DNA of 64,000 nucleotides from Natronosporangium hydrolyticum (GCF_016925615.1 NZ_CP070499.1:496001-560000), one strand, 5' to 3'. Shown: positions 17,746 to 27,500, counted from the first letter of the stretch. Translations and numbers: made by a program. Notes: a model not told the origin generated them from the sequence alone.

Positions 17746-17888
17746 TGCGTTAGGACCGATGGCCGCTAGTCGCCGTTAAGCCTGCTACCCGAGCGCTTAC
17801 GGTGTCTCCGGTCCTGATCCGGAAGGTTCACTCTTTCGGGAACGGTGCGACACTCCTTCGGTTGCCGTAGCTGCTTGAGCCAGCTGGC

Positions 17889-17894
17889 TAGTAT
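17889..17894 (+). promoter_or_regulatory. Putative -10 hexamer TAGTAT, leaderless start
   Basis: TAGTAT ends 6 nt before GTG 17901 and no Shine-Dalgarno sequence is present. No clear -35. It would make module B an independent transcription unit. Confidence 0.5.
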
Positions 17895-17900
17895 CCCGCG

Positions 17901-20450
17901 GTGACCCGAGGTGTGGCAACAGCGACTCTGCGTGCGGAGCGAGTGCGGCTGATCAAGTACCTTGCACCGGGCCGGGGTCTGGCACGGCCCCAGGGCTTCG
18001 TGGTGCAGATCGAGGGGGTTGCTGCGCGGGAGCGGGTCGACGGCTTCGGCGAGGTTGTCGTGAGCAGAGACCATGCCGCGCCGACCATGCGCGAGTTGCG
18101 GATGCGGGCCGAAGCGCTCGTGGGGTCCGAATTTCCAGCTCTGGATGATCCGCGTCGTGCGTTGCGAAAATGCCGAGGTTGGGAACCCGTCGGCGGGTTA
18201 GGTCGCGGGCCGCGGCAGTCGGCGAAGCTGGCGTTCGAGATGGCGCTCCTCGATGCGCTCCTAAAGGTCGGTGAGTCGGCAACGAAGGGTGCCTGGCTGC
18301 CCGGCCAGAAGCATCTGCCGCACCAACGGTATGCCGTGCCGGCCGGGCCGCCGGAATTACCGGCCGACACGCTCTCGGATGCGCTGCGGAAGGACCCTGG
18401 AACGTCGTGGGCGCTGCGGCTGCGGCTGTCCGGCGACGATGAGCGTGACCTTTCCTGGGTGAGGCAGGTGACCGCAATAGAGCGAGAGCTGGGCCGGAAA
18501 CGACCGCTCTGGTTGGTAGGAGGCGGGCGGAGGGACAACGCTGGGGCACGGTTTGTACGTATGCTCTCTTCGTTCGTCACCGACGACGACGTCGACCTTC
18601 TGTGGGAAGAACCGCTTGCACGAGCCAGCGAGTCGTCGTTCGCGCGGCTCCGGCAACGCACCCCGCTGGCTCGACTGTCTGGCCGTTCCCGGTTGGGCAA
18701 GCTGCAGCGGTTGGCCGGCGACTCGGTCACCATCGTCGCGAGCCGGTCCGCTACCTCCACATGGCAGGCGGCGGCGCTCGCCCGCGAGGTCGGAGGGCTC
18801 TGCCTCTCGTTGCACCAGTTCCATTCGATTGTGGGACTTCGTGCGGCGGCGCGGGCGGCCAGGCTGGCCAACCCGGACCTGCGGCTGATGCTCGCTGGGG
18901 AACGCGGAAGCCGCATCACCGACTCGGCGTTGGCAGCGCTCGCTTCGGCAACGACGGAGATAGATCGGTATGTGCCCGAGGTGCGTGCCGGCGCCTGGCC
19001 GATGCTAGCGAGCGGCGTTAGCACCGGCGGGTTCGTTTCTCAGCTGGACCTGGCTGAGTTGGCGACCGTCGCCATCGAGCTGGCCGAGGTGCCGGCGCCG
19101 ATACTTCGGCCGGCTACCGAGCCGCCGAACCGGTTCCCTAGCTATCCACTTGCCGGAGCTGCGCTCGCGTTGCGGTCGATGCTGTTGGAGACCGAGGCGC
19201 TGCGGGTGGGTCTGCACACTCGCCGGGTGGCGCCCAACCACTTCTTGATGAGGCATCCCGATGTCGGCGCCGTCAGCGGGTTCTGCGACTCCGAGTTGAG
19301 CTTGACCAGCCACGCCGTTTCGGCGAGCGCCGCGGACAAGGGCATCACTCGCGGGTTACTGCAGACGGCCGGACTGCCGGTGCCGACCGGCATGACCTTC
19401 CCGGCGGGCGGCGCGGCCCAGGCGTACGAGGCGGCGTTGCGGCTGGGATTCCCGCTGGTGGTGAAGCCGGCGGGGGGCTCCAAGGGGACGGCGGTCACGG
19501 TCGACATCACCACCGAGCCGCAGCTGCGCGCGGCGCTGACCGAGGTCGAGGAATCGAAGTATGCGGAGACCGGCATCGTGGTCGAGCGGTACGTCACCGG
19601 CGACGACTACCGGATTCTGGCGACCCGCGACGAGGTCCTGTCGGTGATCCGCCGGGAGCCGGCCTCGGTGGTGGGCGACGGTCGGCGTACCGTCGCGGAG
19701 CTGGTGTTGGCCGCGAACGTGGTCCGGCGCCAGAACCCGCATTTGGCGAAGCGGCTGATCGTCCTGGACGGGCGAGTGGACGACCAGTTGGCGCGCCAGT
19801 CGCTCACCCGTGACGCGGTGCCGGCCGCCGGCAAGCGGGTGCGGTTGCGCGCTGAGGGCAACCTCAGCCTGGGCGGCGACAGCCGGGAAGTGCTCGACGA
19901 GCTCCACCCCACGGTCGCGGCGCTGGCGACGGCGGCGGTGGCGGCGATCCCCGGGCTGCCCTATGCCGGGTTGGACGTGCTCCTGGAAGACCACCGGCGC
20001 CCGCTCGGGGAGCAGCAGGCCAGCATCCTGGAGGTGAACTCCCGGCCGGTCCAGTCGATGCACCATTTCCCGATGTATGGCCCACCTCGCAACGTGTCGG
20101 CCCGGCTGGTGAGCGACGCGGTCCGCGCCATGGGTGTGGTCCCCGGCGAGCCGGCCGAGCGCCTCACCGTGGCGGCCGAGATCTCGGCCCGGGCCGGTGG
20201 GGCGGGCTACCGGCACTGGCTCGGTGAGCTCGCGACGCAGCTCGGTGTCGCGGGGTCGGTGCGCGCCGACGGTGACGGGCATCGACTGCTCGCGCACGGT
20301 CCGGCGTCACGGGTGGGCCTGCTGCTGCGGATGGCCTTCCAGGGCAATGCCGGCTCGGAGATCGTAGAGACCGTGGCCCAACCGGTGACGACGGTTCCGC
20401 CCACCGGGTTCCGGGTGGAGCGGAGATCCGGAAGGGGAGCGGATGGCTAG
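17901..20450 (+). CDS. Ligase module B, large subunit: enolase-like - ATP-grasp - acylphosphatase-like fusion
   Basis: An 849-aa paralogue of the module A large subunit. The enolase-like part (~1-400) begins LRAERVRLIKYLAPGRGLAR and is degenerate: PLWLVGGGRRDNAG and GLCLSLHQFHSIVG replace ligand strands, with DLLWEEPLA keeping an acidic position. The ATP-grasp part (~415-730) is well preserved: GFPLVVKPAGGSKGTAVT (~515), VIRREPASVVGDGRRT, NLSLGGDSREV and SILEVNSRPVQSMHHFP (~707). The C-terminal acylphosphatase-like domain keeps GAGYRHW but has VRADGDG instead of the VRN asparagine, so it is probably inactive. In-frame TTA codons at 18198, 18357 and 19356. It overlaps the next gene by 8 nt. 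Confidence 0.75.
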   Translation: MTRGVATATLRAERVRLIKYLAPGRGLARPQGFVVQIEGVAARERVDGFGEVVVSRDHAAPTMRELRMRAEALVGSEFPALDDPRRALRKCRGWEPVGGLGRGPRQSAKLAFEMALLDALLKVGESATKGAWLPGQKHLPHQRYAVPAGPPELPADTLSDALRKDPGTSWALRLRLSGDDERDLSWVRQVTAIERELGRKRPLWLVGGGRRDNAGARFVRMLSSFVTDDDVDLLWEEPLARASESSFARLRQRTPLARLSGRSRLGKLQRLAGDSVTIVASRSATSTWQAAALAREVGGLCLSLHQFHSIVGLRAAARAARLANPDLRLMLAGERGSRITDSALAALASATTEIDRYVPEVRAGAWPMLASGVSTGGFVSQLDLAELATVAIELAEVPAPILRPATEPPNRFPSYPLAGAALALRSMLLETEALRVGLHTRRVAPNHFLMRHPDVGAVSGFCDSELSLTSHAVSASAADKGITRGLLQTAGLPVPTGMTFPAGGAAQAYEAALRLGFPLVVKPAGGSKGTAVTVDITTEPQLRAALTEVEESKYAETGIVVERYVTGDDYRILATRDEVLSVIRREPASVVGDGRRTVAELVLAANVVRRQNPHLAKRLIVLDGRVDDQLARQSLTRDAVPAAGKRVRLRAEGNLSLGGDSREVLDELHPTVAALATAAVAAIPGLPYAGLDVLLEDHRRPLGEQQASILEVNSRPVQSMHHFPMYGPPRNVSARLVSDAVRAMGVVPGEPAERLTVAAEISARAGGAGYRHWLGELATQLGVAGSVRADGDGHRLLAHGPASRVGLLLRMAFQGNAGSEIVETVAQPVTTVPPTGFRVERRSGRGADG

Positions 20451-20946
20451 CCCGGCGTCGCAGTTGTTGGTCGACGCCGCGCAAGCGCGGGGCTTGCCGG
20501 TGCGGCGACTCTCGTCGGAGGTGGTGCTCTGTGGTGCACCGCCGCGGCAGATGCTCTTCCATGGTCTGGTGGGCGCCGGCTCTGGCCGGTCGGCCCATGT
20601 GCTCTGCGCCGACGCCGAGGTGCTGCGGCGCCAGCTGGCCCGGGCGGATCTCGCGGTCTGGTGCGATGAGGTGGACGACACCGGCGCCGCCCCGATCGAC
20701 GTTGCGGTGGTCGGTGCCCGGCCGATCGTGGCCTCGGTCGATTCTCCGGCTGCGGCGAGCGAACTGGCGGTGGCGGCGCTGGCGGCGGTTCCGGACACCC
20801 GCTACGCCAGCGTACGGCTGCGGGAGGTCGCGGGCGAGGTCAAGATCGAGACGGTGGACCCGGCGCTCCGGTACTGGGCGACGGCGAGTGCCGATTCGGC
20901 GTGCCGGGTGGCGGCGGCCATCGTCGCGTGGGAGTTCGGTGGGTAG
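20443..20946 (+). CDS. Ligase module B, small ATP-grasp-like subunit
   Basis: A 167-aa short homologue of the module A small subunit: LPVRRLSSEVVLCGAPPRQ, MLFHGLVGAGSGRSAH, LRRQLARADLAVW and VPDTRYASVRLREV align with it, while the ~80-residue segment holding the nucleotide-binding strand is missing. It is therefore very unlikely to bind ATP and may be structural or regulatory for the large subunit. The 8-nt overlap with the large-subunit gene implies coupled translation. The 148 bases downstream hold only the palindrome at 21030. Confidence 0.6.
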   Translation: MASPASQLLVDAAQARGLPVRRLSSEVVLCGAPPRQMLFHGLVGAGSGRSAHVLCADAEVLRRQLARADLAVWCDEVDDTGAAPIDVAVVGARPIVASVDSPAAASELAVAALAAVPDTRYASVRLREVAGEVKIETVDPALRYWATASADSACRVAAAIVAWEFGG

Positions 20947-21029
20947 CGGCTAGCTGGCGGCACGCCGGCGCAACGGGCGCTCCTGGGCGGGGCTGCCTCC
21001 GACCCACCGGGATCGGAGCGGACAAACTT

Positions 21030-21043
21030 CGCGAAGCTTCGCG
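21030..21043. promoter_or_regulatory. 14-bp perfect palindrome, possible operator
   Basis: CGCGAAGCTTCGCG is its own reverse complement and overlaps the 10-bp palindrome CTTCGCGAAG at 21028-21037. TATGTT at 21045-21050, immediately downstream, could be a -10 hexamer, so the palindrome would sit in the spacer of the promoter for the gene at 21095. A repressor site is inferred. Confidence 0.4.
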
Positions 21044-21094
21044 CTATGTTCGCAGTAGCGGTGCCGACCTCACCGCCCCAACCTGGGGGTGCCT

Positions 21095-21787
21095 ATGTCG
21101 AGCAGGCTGTGTGTGCTCTGTACCGTCTACCGTCCCCGTGCCCAGCCGCGGTTGCCGGAGCGGCCGCCAGTCTGTGATGGCGACCGGTCGCTCCTGGACC
21201 GGCACCTCGCCGAGTTGCCTGACCTGCACCGGCGGCTGGCGGTGGGCGGCGCCGGCCAGGTGCGGGCGCGATCGCAGCAGCCACGCGTCTCCGGGAGCCG
21301 GCCATGGTCGGCGCCGGCGTCCCTGGACCTCATCGACCTCTCGCTACCGGCCCGTCCCGCCGCGCGGCGGCTGCTCGACCGCGGCGCCCTCGTCGACCCG
21401 GACCAGGTCGGTCACCTTTCGGTCGCCACGATCCTGGACACCTGGGTACGCGACTGGCGGGCGAGGCCGTTCGCCGGCTTCCGCCCGCCGACGGCCACGG
21501 TGGATGCGCTGGTTGGCTGGTTGCGACGATGGCTCGACGGCGCTTGCGACGAGCATCCCCGGATCGGGAGGTTCGCGACGGAGATCCGCGAGCTGCGTGG
21601 GGCGCTGCGGCGGCTCCTGCGGGACACCGACCGGTCGGGCAGGGCCATCGAGCACCTCGGCGCCAGCTGCCCTCGCTGTGACCTCCGAGGGGTGCTGATG
21701 TGGGACATGGACGATGTCTACATCCAATGCGGCGGGTGTGGCGCCCTCTATACCGACGCCGAGCTGACCAACGAGCCGGCCGATTGA
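21095..21787 (+). CDS. Unknown protein with C-terminal zinc-ribbon, phage-like context
   Basis: A 230-aa protein with two Cys pairs at the N-terminus (RLCVLC) and a C-terminal ribbon CPRCDLRGVL ... YIQCGGCGALYTDAEL, suggesting zinc binding. The middle is Arg/Leu-rich and helical. No enzymatic motif is visible. ATG 21095 follows GGGGG; GTG 21089 is an alternative. Proteins of this look are found in actinobacterial prophage-like or integrative regions next to HTH genes, which matches the next genes. The function is unknown; nucleic-acid binding is possible. Confidence 0.6.
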   Translation: MSSRLCVLCTVYRPRAQPRLPERPPVCDGDRSLLDRHLAELPDLHRRLAVGGAGQVRARSQQPRVSGSRPWSAPASLDLIDLSLPARPAARRLLDRGALVDPDQVGHLSVATILDTWVRDWRARPFAGFRPPTATVDALVGWLRRWLDGACDEHPRIGRFATEIRELRGALRRLLRDTDRSGRAIEHLGASCPRCDLRGVLMWDMDDVYIQCGGCGALYTDAELTNEPAD

Positions 21788-21804
21788 TTCCCTCCCACGG
21801 GTGA

Positions 21805-21834
21805 TTGTGAGCGCTGCTCGGGGATGGGTACAGT
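21805..21834 (+). promoter_or_regulatory. Candidate promoter TTGTGA-N18-TACAGT
   Basis: TTGTGA (21805-21810) and TACAGT (21829-21834) each match the sigma-70-type consensus at four of six positions with 18-nt spacing. It precedes the small HTH gene at 21928 and probably drives it and the lysis-like genes. Confidence 0.35.
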
Positions 21835-21927
21835 GGTCGTACTCCATCTGATGGCGGAGATGTGCCCGATGGAGCAGTCGATCGCACTGCCTTAAGACGA
21901 GTCCGTCGTGTCTGGGGGTGGTGGACG

Positions 21928-22170
21928 ATGGCGGGATCTCTCGACATGGACGCGCTCGTTCCGGCGTGGTTCGCCTGTCGGCTGCTCGGAATTCCAAAGC
22001 AGACTTTTCGGTCCTGGGTCAGCTCGGGCAAGTTGACGCCGGTCGCCGACGCCGACGACGGCCATCCCCTCTACCGCTACGGCGATGTCCTCGAGGTGGA
22101 GCGGGCGACCCGACAAAGCCGGAAATCCTCGCGTAACCCGCACCGCGGGGCGGAGCCCAACCACCCTTAG
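21928..22170 (+). CDS. Small MerR-like helix-turn-helix protein
   Basis: An 80-aa protein whose segment VPAWFACRLLGIPKQTFRSW (residues ~11-30) followed by VSSGKLTPVADADDG and PLYRYGDVLEVE matches a winged-helix MerR/excisionase-type DNA-binding domain. ATG 21928 was chosen because it begins just before the domain; upstream in-frame residues have no family character. In phage-like cassettes such proteins act as excisionases or regulators; no integrase is present here, so regulation of the neighbouring lysis-like genes is more likely. Confidence 0.65.
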   Translation: MAGSLDMDALVPAWFACRLLGIPKQTFRSWVSSGKLTPVADADDGHPLYRYGDVLEVERATRQSRKSSRNPHRGAEPNHP

Positions 22171-22279
22171 TCGTGGCCAGCCCGCCGTGCCGGGCGGCTG
22201 CGGGATCTCGGCTATCACCAGTGCGCTTCGGCCGCCAGCAGGGCGGTGTAGCTTCCCGTCGAACGTATGGAGGTGCGTT

Positions 22280-22471
22280 GTGCCCTTACCACCGATCGAA
22301 CCACATGACTGGTACCACTTCGATTACATGCGGGGTCTGGAGGCCCGGCAACGAAGTGCACCGTCGCAGGAGAACGAATGGGACGCGTTCGGGCGGACCG
22401 CCCTCCTCCGCGACGACGACTTCGACCTGCTTCGTACCGACCCCGACTGGCTGCCAGAGGAGCTGCGATGA
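22280..22471 (+). CDS. Small acidic ORF preceding the endolysin-like gene
   Basis: A 63-aa protein (begins PLPPIEPHDWYHFDYMRG, ends DPDWLPEELR), acidic and rich in Trp/Tyr/Asp. The start is GTG 22280 with GGAGG-like TGGAGGTG upstream. It overlaps the next start by 4 nt (ATGA), supporting that it is translated. I do not recognise a family. Confidence 0.5.
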   Translation: MPLPPIEPHDWYHFDYMRGLEARQRSAPSQENEWDAFGRTALLRDDDFDLLRTDPDWLPEELR

Positions 22472-23670
22472 CGAACCCCAATCCATCCCGAATCACGACC
22501 CCGATGTGGCGGCTCTGGACCGATCGCCCCGTGCCCACGTGGCTCCTGGGGGGCATCTGGGCGGCGAAGTCTGGCTATCACTCAAGTCGCGCCTACAACC
22601 AGGCCAACCACCCCGGCAACTACTCGATCCGGCTGTCGCTTGACCTGCAGGGTCCGAGTGACAAGGCCGCGGCGATCGACTACACCATGTCCGACGCCGA
22701 GATGCGCCGACGGACCGGATACCTGCGCGACGGCGTCGAGCGGAACGATCCTCGCCTCTACGCCGTGCGCGAGTTCTACGGCACCGTCAACAGCTCCACG
22801 GTCTTCGGGCGGATCAAGGACAGCCGCACCGGGTCGTGGCGGGTGAGCAGCGCCGACAGCTCCCACCTGTGGCACATTCATATCAGTTTCTTCCGGGCGT
22901 ACGTCAACGTCTGGAACGAGCTGTCGCCGGTGCTCTCGGTCCTGTCCGGAGAGTCGTTGTCGGCCTGGCAGGACCGGCAGGGATCCGGCGGTGACGATAA
23001 CGCGATCGTCGCGCCGTCGGGTTCCCCGGCACTGCAGGTCACCAGCCCGGTGACGCAGGAGGCCAGGGTCGGGCAGCTACAGCGGGCGCTCAACGAGCTC
23101 GGCGAGAACCTGACTGTGGACAACCGCTACACGCAAGCCGTCGCCGACGCGGTGCGGCGGATGCAACAAGCGGCCGGGATCCCGGCCGATGGAATCTACG
23201 GAACCCAGAGCCAGCAGGCTCTGGCGACCTTCTTGGAGGAAGGCATGCCTATCACCAGCAGCGAACTGCAGAGCATCGCCGAGGCGGTCTGGTATTACCG
23301 GCTGCCCTGGACCGACGCTTGGGTTCGGGACACCTGGGGCCTCCGTGAGGACGGCTGGCGAGCACTGACCATTCAACAGTCGAGCTACGGGCATTCCCGG
23401 CGCGGCTCCGAGGAGTCCCTCCGGTCGGTAGAGCTGAGTGAGGCGATTCTGGCTGCCGTGACCGGCGGCGGCCAGCAGGAGATCCTGCAACGGATCGACT
23501 CTCATCACGAGACGCAGATGGCAGCGATCGCGCAAGCCGCGGACGAAGCCGTCTCCGGGAGAGTGGAACTCCTCAGTCTGGTGCAGCAGGCCCAGGCCGG
23601 AGAAATTGCGGCGGAAGCGGTGGTCGACGAGCTGGCTCGGCGTCTCGCAGTAGCCCCCGCACCGGCGTGA
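22468..23670 (+). CDS. Endolysin-like protein: putative peptidase domain plus peptidoglycan-binding domain
   Basis: A 400-aa protein. Residues ~25-150 contain KSGYHSSRAYNQ, AAAIDYTMSDAEMRRR and SSHLWHIHISF; the spaced His, Asp and HxH are reminiscent of an M15-like zinc peptidase of phage lysins, but I am not certain. Residues ~190-260 are a typical peptidoglycan-binding repeat (VGQLQRALNELGENLTVDNR ... GIPADGIYGTQSQQAL). The C-terminal ~130 residues (WYYRLPWTDAWVRDTWG, then a helical segment) resemble parts of actinophage lysis or tail proteins. No signal peptide. It is followed by a holin-like gene with a 4-nt overlap, consistent with a lysis cassette. Confidence 0.65.
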   Translation: MTNPNPSRITTPMWRLWTDRPVPTWLLGGIWAAKSGYHSSRAYNQANHPGNYSIRLSLDLQGPSDKAAAIDYTMSDAEMRRRTGYLRDGVERNDPRLYAVREFYGTVNSSTVFGRIKDSRTGSWRVSSADSSHLWHIHISFFRAYVNVWNELSPVLSVLSGESLSAWQDRQGSGGDDNAIVAPSGSPALQVTSPVTQEARVGQLQRALNELGENLTVDNRYTQAVADAVRRMQQAAGIPADGIYGTQSQQALATFLEEGMPITSSELQSIAEAVWYYRLPWTDAWVRDTWGLREDGWRALTIQQSSYGHSRRGSEESLRSVELSEAILAAVTGGGQQEILQRIDSHHETQMAAIAQAADEAVSGRVELLSLVQQAQAGEIAAEAVVDELARRLAVAPAPA

Positions 23671-23999
23671 CCCAGCAGGGGTGGTCGGGCACCAGGGCGA
23701 CGCCCCTGCCCGACCCCGCCCGGTCACGCTCGATCACGTTGCTCGGCCGGGAGCCATCGGCGTGGATCGCCACTATCGGGGCGGTGCTGGTGGCGTGGAT
23801 CCTGATCCTCACGACCCGACCGATCGCGCCAGGGCTGGCAACGGGCGTGGCGACCGCCGGCGCGGCGTTGCTCGCCTCCTACCGGTTGGTCCTGTCGGAC
23901 GCGGCTGTCGTCGCGGTAGCAGGCGCCCCGTTGTCGATATTCGCCCTACTCAACCGCCAGCAGGTCGAGCCTCAGGAAACGGCGGTGTCTCACCACTGA
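23667..23999 (+). CDS. Holin-like small membrane protein
   Basis: A 110-aa protein with two to three hydrophobic segments (WIATIGAVLVAWILILT at ~33-49, then an Ala/Gly-rich pair through VVAVAGAPLSIFALL) and a polar C-terminal tail. It starts at the GTG of a GTGA overlap with the endolysin-like gene. Size, topology and position fit a holin; sequence alone cannot prove it. Confidence 0.5.
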   Translation: MTQQGWSGTRATPLPDPARSRSITLLGREPSAWIATIGAVLVAWILILTTRPIAPGLATGVATAGAALLASYRLVLSDAAVVAVAGAPLSIFALLNRQQVEPQETAVSHH

Positions 24000-24028
24000 G
24001 GGCAGCACCGCCCCGGGGGTCTGCGCGC

Positions 24029-24535
24029 TCAGGCGACGAGTGCGCAGACCCCCCAGCTCTCGGTTTCGCCCATGGCCGTCATCCCGGGCCGGGCGCCACC
24101 AGTACCGAAGCTTTGGGCGCCCGTCGGGCAGACGGCCTCCCATCCCTCGATGCCCAGGGTCGATGACGCCACCCGGACGGCGTGGGGGAGCGCGTCGGTG
24201 CAGGTGCCGTAGAGGTTCAGCTGCCAGTCGGTCGGCCCCCTGCCGCAGATCGCGGACACCCACAGCTGCCTGTTCGGCGGCACGGTGAATCCGCCTCCGC
24301 CGGTGGGGGTGGTGCGAGCGGTCACCGCGAAGCCACCCGTCACCAGCCGCATCCCGGTCAACATCGCTCGGGGTTGGTCGGGGTTGCTGTACGCCGCGCC
24401 GCCGCCGTCGATGACGGTGGTCCCGGGCGGACAGTGGGCGGTCAGGGGCAGGACGCTGTTCGAGGCGTTGTTGGCCGAGGCTTGAACCAGCACCAGGTCA
24501 GGGTTGCCGCGGCCGCGCCACCAGCTGTCGGTCAA
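24029..24535 (-). CDS. Cys-containing beta-rich protein of unknown function
   Basis: A 168-aa protein, last gene of the leftward ligase operon, starting at a TTG whose last two bases overlap the TGA stop of the 1458-aa gene (TTGA). Four spaced cysteines occur in HCPPGTTVIDGGGAAYS, AICGRGPTDW, GTCTDAL and EAVCPTGAQSFGTGG, with a fifth near the C-terminal end (GVCALVA). The CPxGTxVxxGGGA motif is common in secreted actinobacterial proteins of unknown function, but no signal peptide is visible here. Perhaps the start is further upstream or export is by another route. Confidence 0.55.
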   Translation of the reverse strand: MTDSWWRGRGNPDLVLVQASANNASNSVLPLTAHCPPGTTVIDGGGAAYSNPDQPRAMLTGMRLVTGGFAVTARTTPTGGGGFTVPPNRQLWVSAICGRGPTDWQLNLYGTCTDALPHAVRVASSTLGIEGWEAVCPTGAQSFGTGGARPGMTAMGETESWGVCALVA

Positions 24536-27500
24536 GACCGGTCGGTGCCTGTCACCCGGTCGGCCGACGTGCGTTGCCAGGGCATTCGAAGCCGTCGAGG
24601 CTGTGGCCGCCGCCGTACGAAGCCGGCAGGCAGCACCGCGTCGAAGAACCCGGCGATGCTACCGGCGACCACCTGATCGTCGGGGGAGAAAGTCGGGGTG
24701 GTGGTCAGCCCTTCGACAGTGACGCGCTGCGCGTTCAAACCGCCTGCGGTTCGCACTGGCGCGAGCAGATCCACGGCGGCCCAACGCAGCTCCGGGATGG
24801 CCCGAACCGCTTGAGCCGCCGACCGCGCCAGTGATGGCACGACCTCGGGGGTGAGTAGGGCAGCGGCGGTGCCGGCGGGAAGCACGAATGCGTACGCTTC
24901 GCGGTCGGTGGCCAGGACCCTGACCCGGAGCCCTGGCCGCCGAGATTGAAGAAATCCAGCTTCGTCCGCCAAGCCATCCCAGGCCGCGTTGATCTCGTCC
25001 GGACCGGCGGAGGGAGCGAGAACCGTCCCTGCCCGCCATCCCGCCCCGCCCCGCGCTGGCAGCAACGCGACCGGGGTGTCAAACTGCGCCAATCGGGCGG
25101 ACAAGTCCACAACGGACGACACCGGCTGCCCCTTGGGAATCCGGATCTCTGCGAGGCGTAGTAGTCTCCGTAGCTGGCCGCGACGGTTGATGACCTGGGC
25201 CACGAGTGACAGGTCCGCAGTGCCCGCGCAGCCGAAGATGAGCTGGTCCTGATCGCCGGCGAGTCGTCGTAGGTCTGGCGCCAAGTCCTCGTACGCAACC
25301 TTGCCGGTGGTGAGGTAGTCCGAGAGCAGATCCTTGATCGTGACTGTGGCCGACGCATCTCTATGCGCGAAGGCGGTGGGGCTCATCGTCCCCGGCCGGC
25401 GGCCTGCCTTTCCAATGCCGTCTCCCACGGTTCGCTGCTCAGCACCGAAATCAGCGACCCGACCGCGGCGAAGTTGCCAGATCGATCGAGCGAGGTTGCG
25501 CGGCCTTCCGTACAGCGGATAGTGGAAGCCGCCAATGCCGGCATTGACGTTGATCTCAAGGACATAGACTTCTTCCCGGTCGCCATCCTGACCCGGCCGG
25601 AGAATCGCATCTACACCACCCCAATTCAAGCCAGGGACGGCCTTCACTGCGGCAACCGCGGTCTGCTTCAAAACTTCCGGTACCTCGTCGGAGTAGTCGA
25701 TGCTATCACCGCCTACTGAAAAGTTGGCGGCACCGCCCACGTAGACCTTGTCGTCCTTTCCCGGGATTGACGCCAAACTCAGTCCCGCCCTGCTCAGGAG
25801 GGTGTCGAGATTGTCGTTGACGCGTATCGGGCGGTTCTGTAGGTGGGGATTTCGGCGTCGCCGTTGATTCTTGGTATCGATCAGTTGGGCGATGGTGTGG
25901 ACACCGTCGCCGATCACATTCGGCGCATCACGACCGCAGACCGCCACGCACTCGTGGTTGGTGGCCACACACCGGAACTCGGTGCCGGCGACAAAGCGCT
26001 CGACAAGTACGCCACCCTCCGCGTCCGCCCGGTCGTAGGCCGCCCGCAGGTGGTCGATATCGGTGACGTTGACAGATACTCCGGCGCCCCGGTCGCCCAT
26101 GGCCGGTTTAACCACCACCGGGCCGTCCAAGGTCCGAAAGAGGTCCTCGGCGTCCGCCAGTGATTGTGCCACCCCACCCGGTGCGGTGCTGACTCCGGCA
26201 TCGTTCAGCAGCCGTTTGAGTATTCCCTTGTCGCGGACCACCTTCGTGGCGGGGACAGATTCGAGGCAGCGGTTCCCCTTGAATAGCAGCCGTTGCTCAC
26301 CGAGGCTGGCGACGAAGGTGTCGCTGGCCAACCAGTCGATGCTCGCACCATCGAGCTCGGCTTCCTTGGCGATCAGCAGCGACGGCAGGAGCCGTTGGTC
26401 AAGCATCCGCAGCAGTGCAGTCGACTCTGGATCGTCGTAGACGTTCTCCCCATTTGCGCCGGGATCTGTGGTGGGTGTGACCGCCGCCGTGGTGAAGGCG
26501 TAGCCGAGGTAGAACCCGTACTCGTCCCGACCTCGATGCGCCAGGCGCTGGAACGAGTGGTCGAGGTCGTGGCTGACCAACGCGGACCAGAGCGCCTCGA
26601 AGCTCGCCTCGTCGACTGGACTGGGTCGGTGGTTGGTGGCACGGTTGTCGCTGGTGATCGGGTACAGCCGCAGGTCGACCACCCAGCCACCGGCCCGTAC
26701 TCCCGCATTCACCCGGGCGACCAGACCGTACGGGGGAGCATCGTGCTTATCGAATCGGCCGCCCCAGTTGAACTGGAAGTTCCCAAGCGAGTAGACCACG
26801 GCGTGCTGCCGGCCGAACGAACACTGCTGCAGCATGTGTGCACCGTGCCCGATGATGAGGTCGGCCCCCGCATCGACAAACGCGGCCGCGGCCCGTTGCT
26901 GAGCCTCGTTCACCCACTGATAGTTCCGGCCCCAGTGCGGAAAAACCACAATTAGCGAGCTGGGGTCGGTGCGGCGTAGCTCGGTGATCGCGGTCGCCAC
27001 ACGCTGGATCGCCATGCTGTGTACGCCCGGCTGCCGAGACCCGGCGTAGAACTGGTACTGGTCTCGCAGCTTGGCTTGGATCTGCATGGCGCCGATGACA
27101 TGGACCCGCCGCTCCACGCCGTCGAAGTCGAGCCGCAGCGTCAAGGGCTCGGCTGCTTCGGCCCCTGAGGCTCCGGCGCCGAAAGCCTGGATGCCTGCTG
27201 CCTCCAGTTGTTGCTTGGTCGCGAGGAGGTGCTCCGCGCCGTAATCCATGGTGTGGTTGTTGGCCAGGCTGACAGCGTCGACGCCCAGTCGGGTCAGACA
27301 GTCGATCGTCCGCTGCGGCGAATCCCACCCGAGATAGGGTTTGTCGCCCTCGAACGGGCTTACCGGATGGTCTGCCAGCACAGTCTCCAGATTGAGGATG
27401 AGCGCGTCGTGGTCAGCCACGAGCGGCTGGAGGTCGGCGACGAAGGACATCGGATTTTCGTCAAGCCGGTGCCGCAGGGAGCCGCCGGCCCGGTCTACGT

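Noticed and set aside
20947-21094. tRNA or other structured RNA near the palindrome
   Set aside because: The CGCGAAGCTTCGCG palindrome does not extend to a cloverleaf, and no T-loop or CCA pattern is seen; a promoter/operator reading is simpler.
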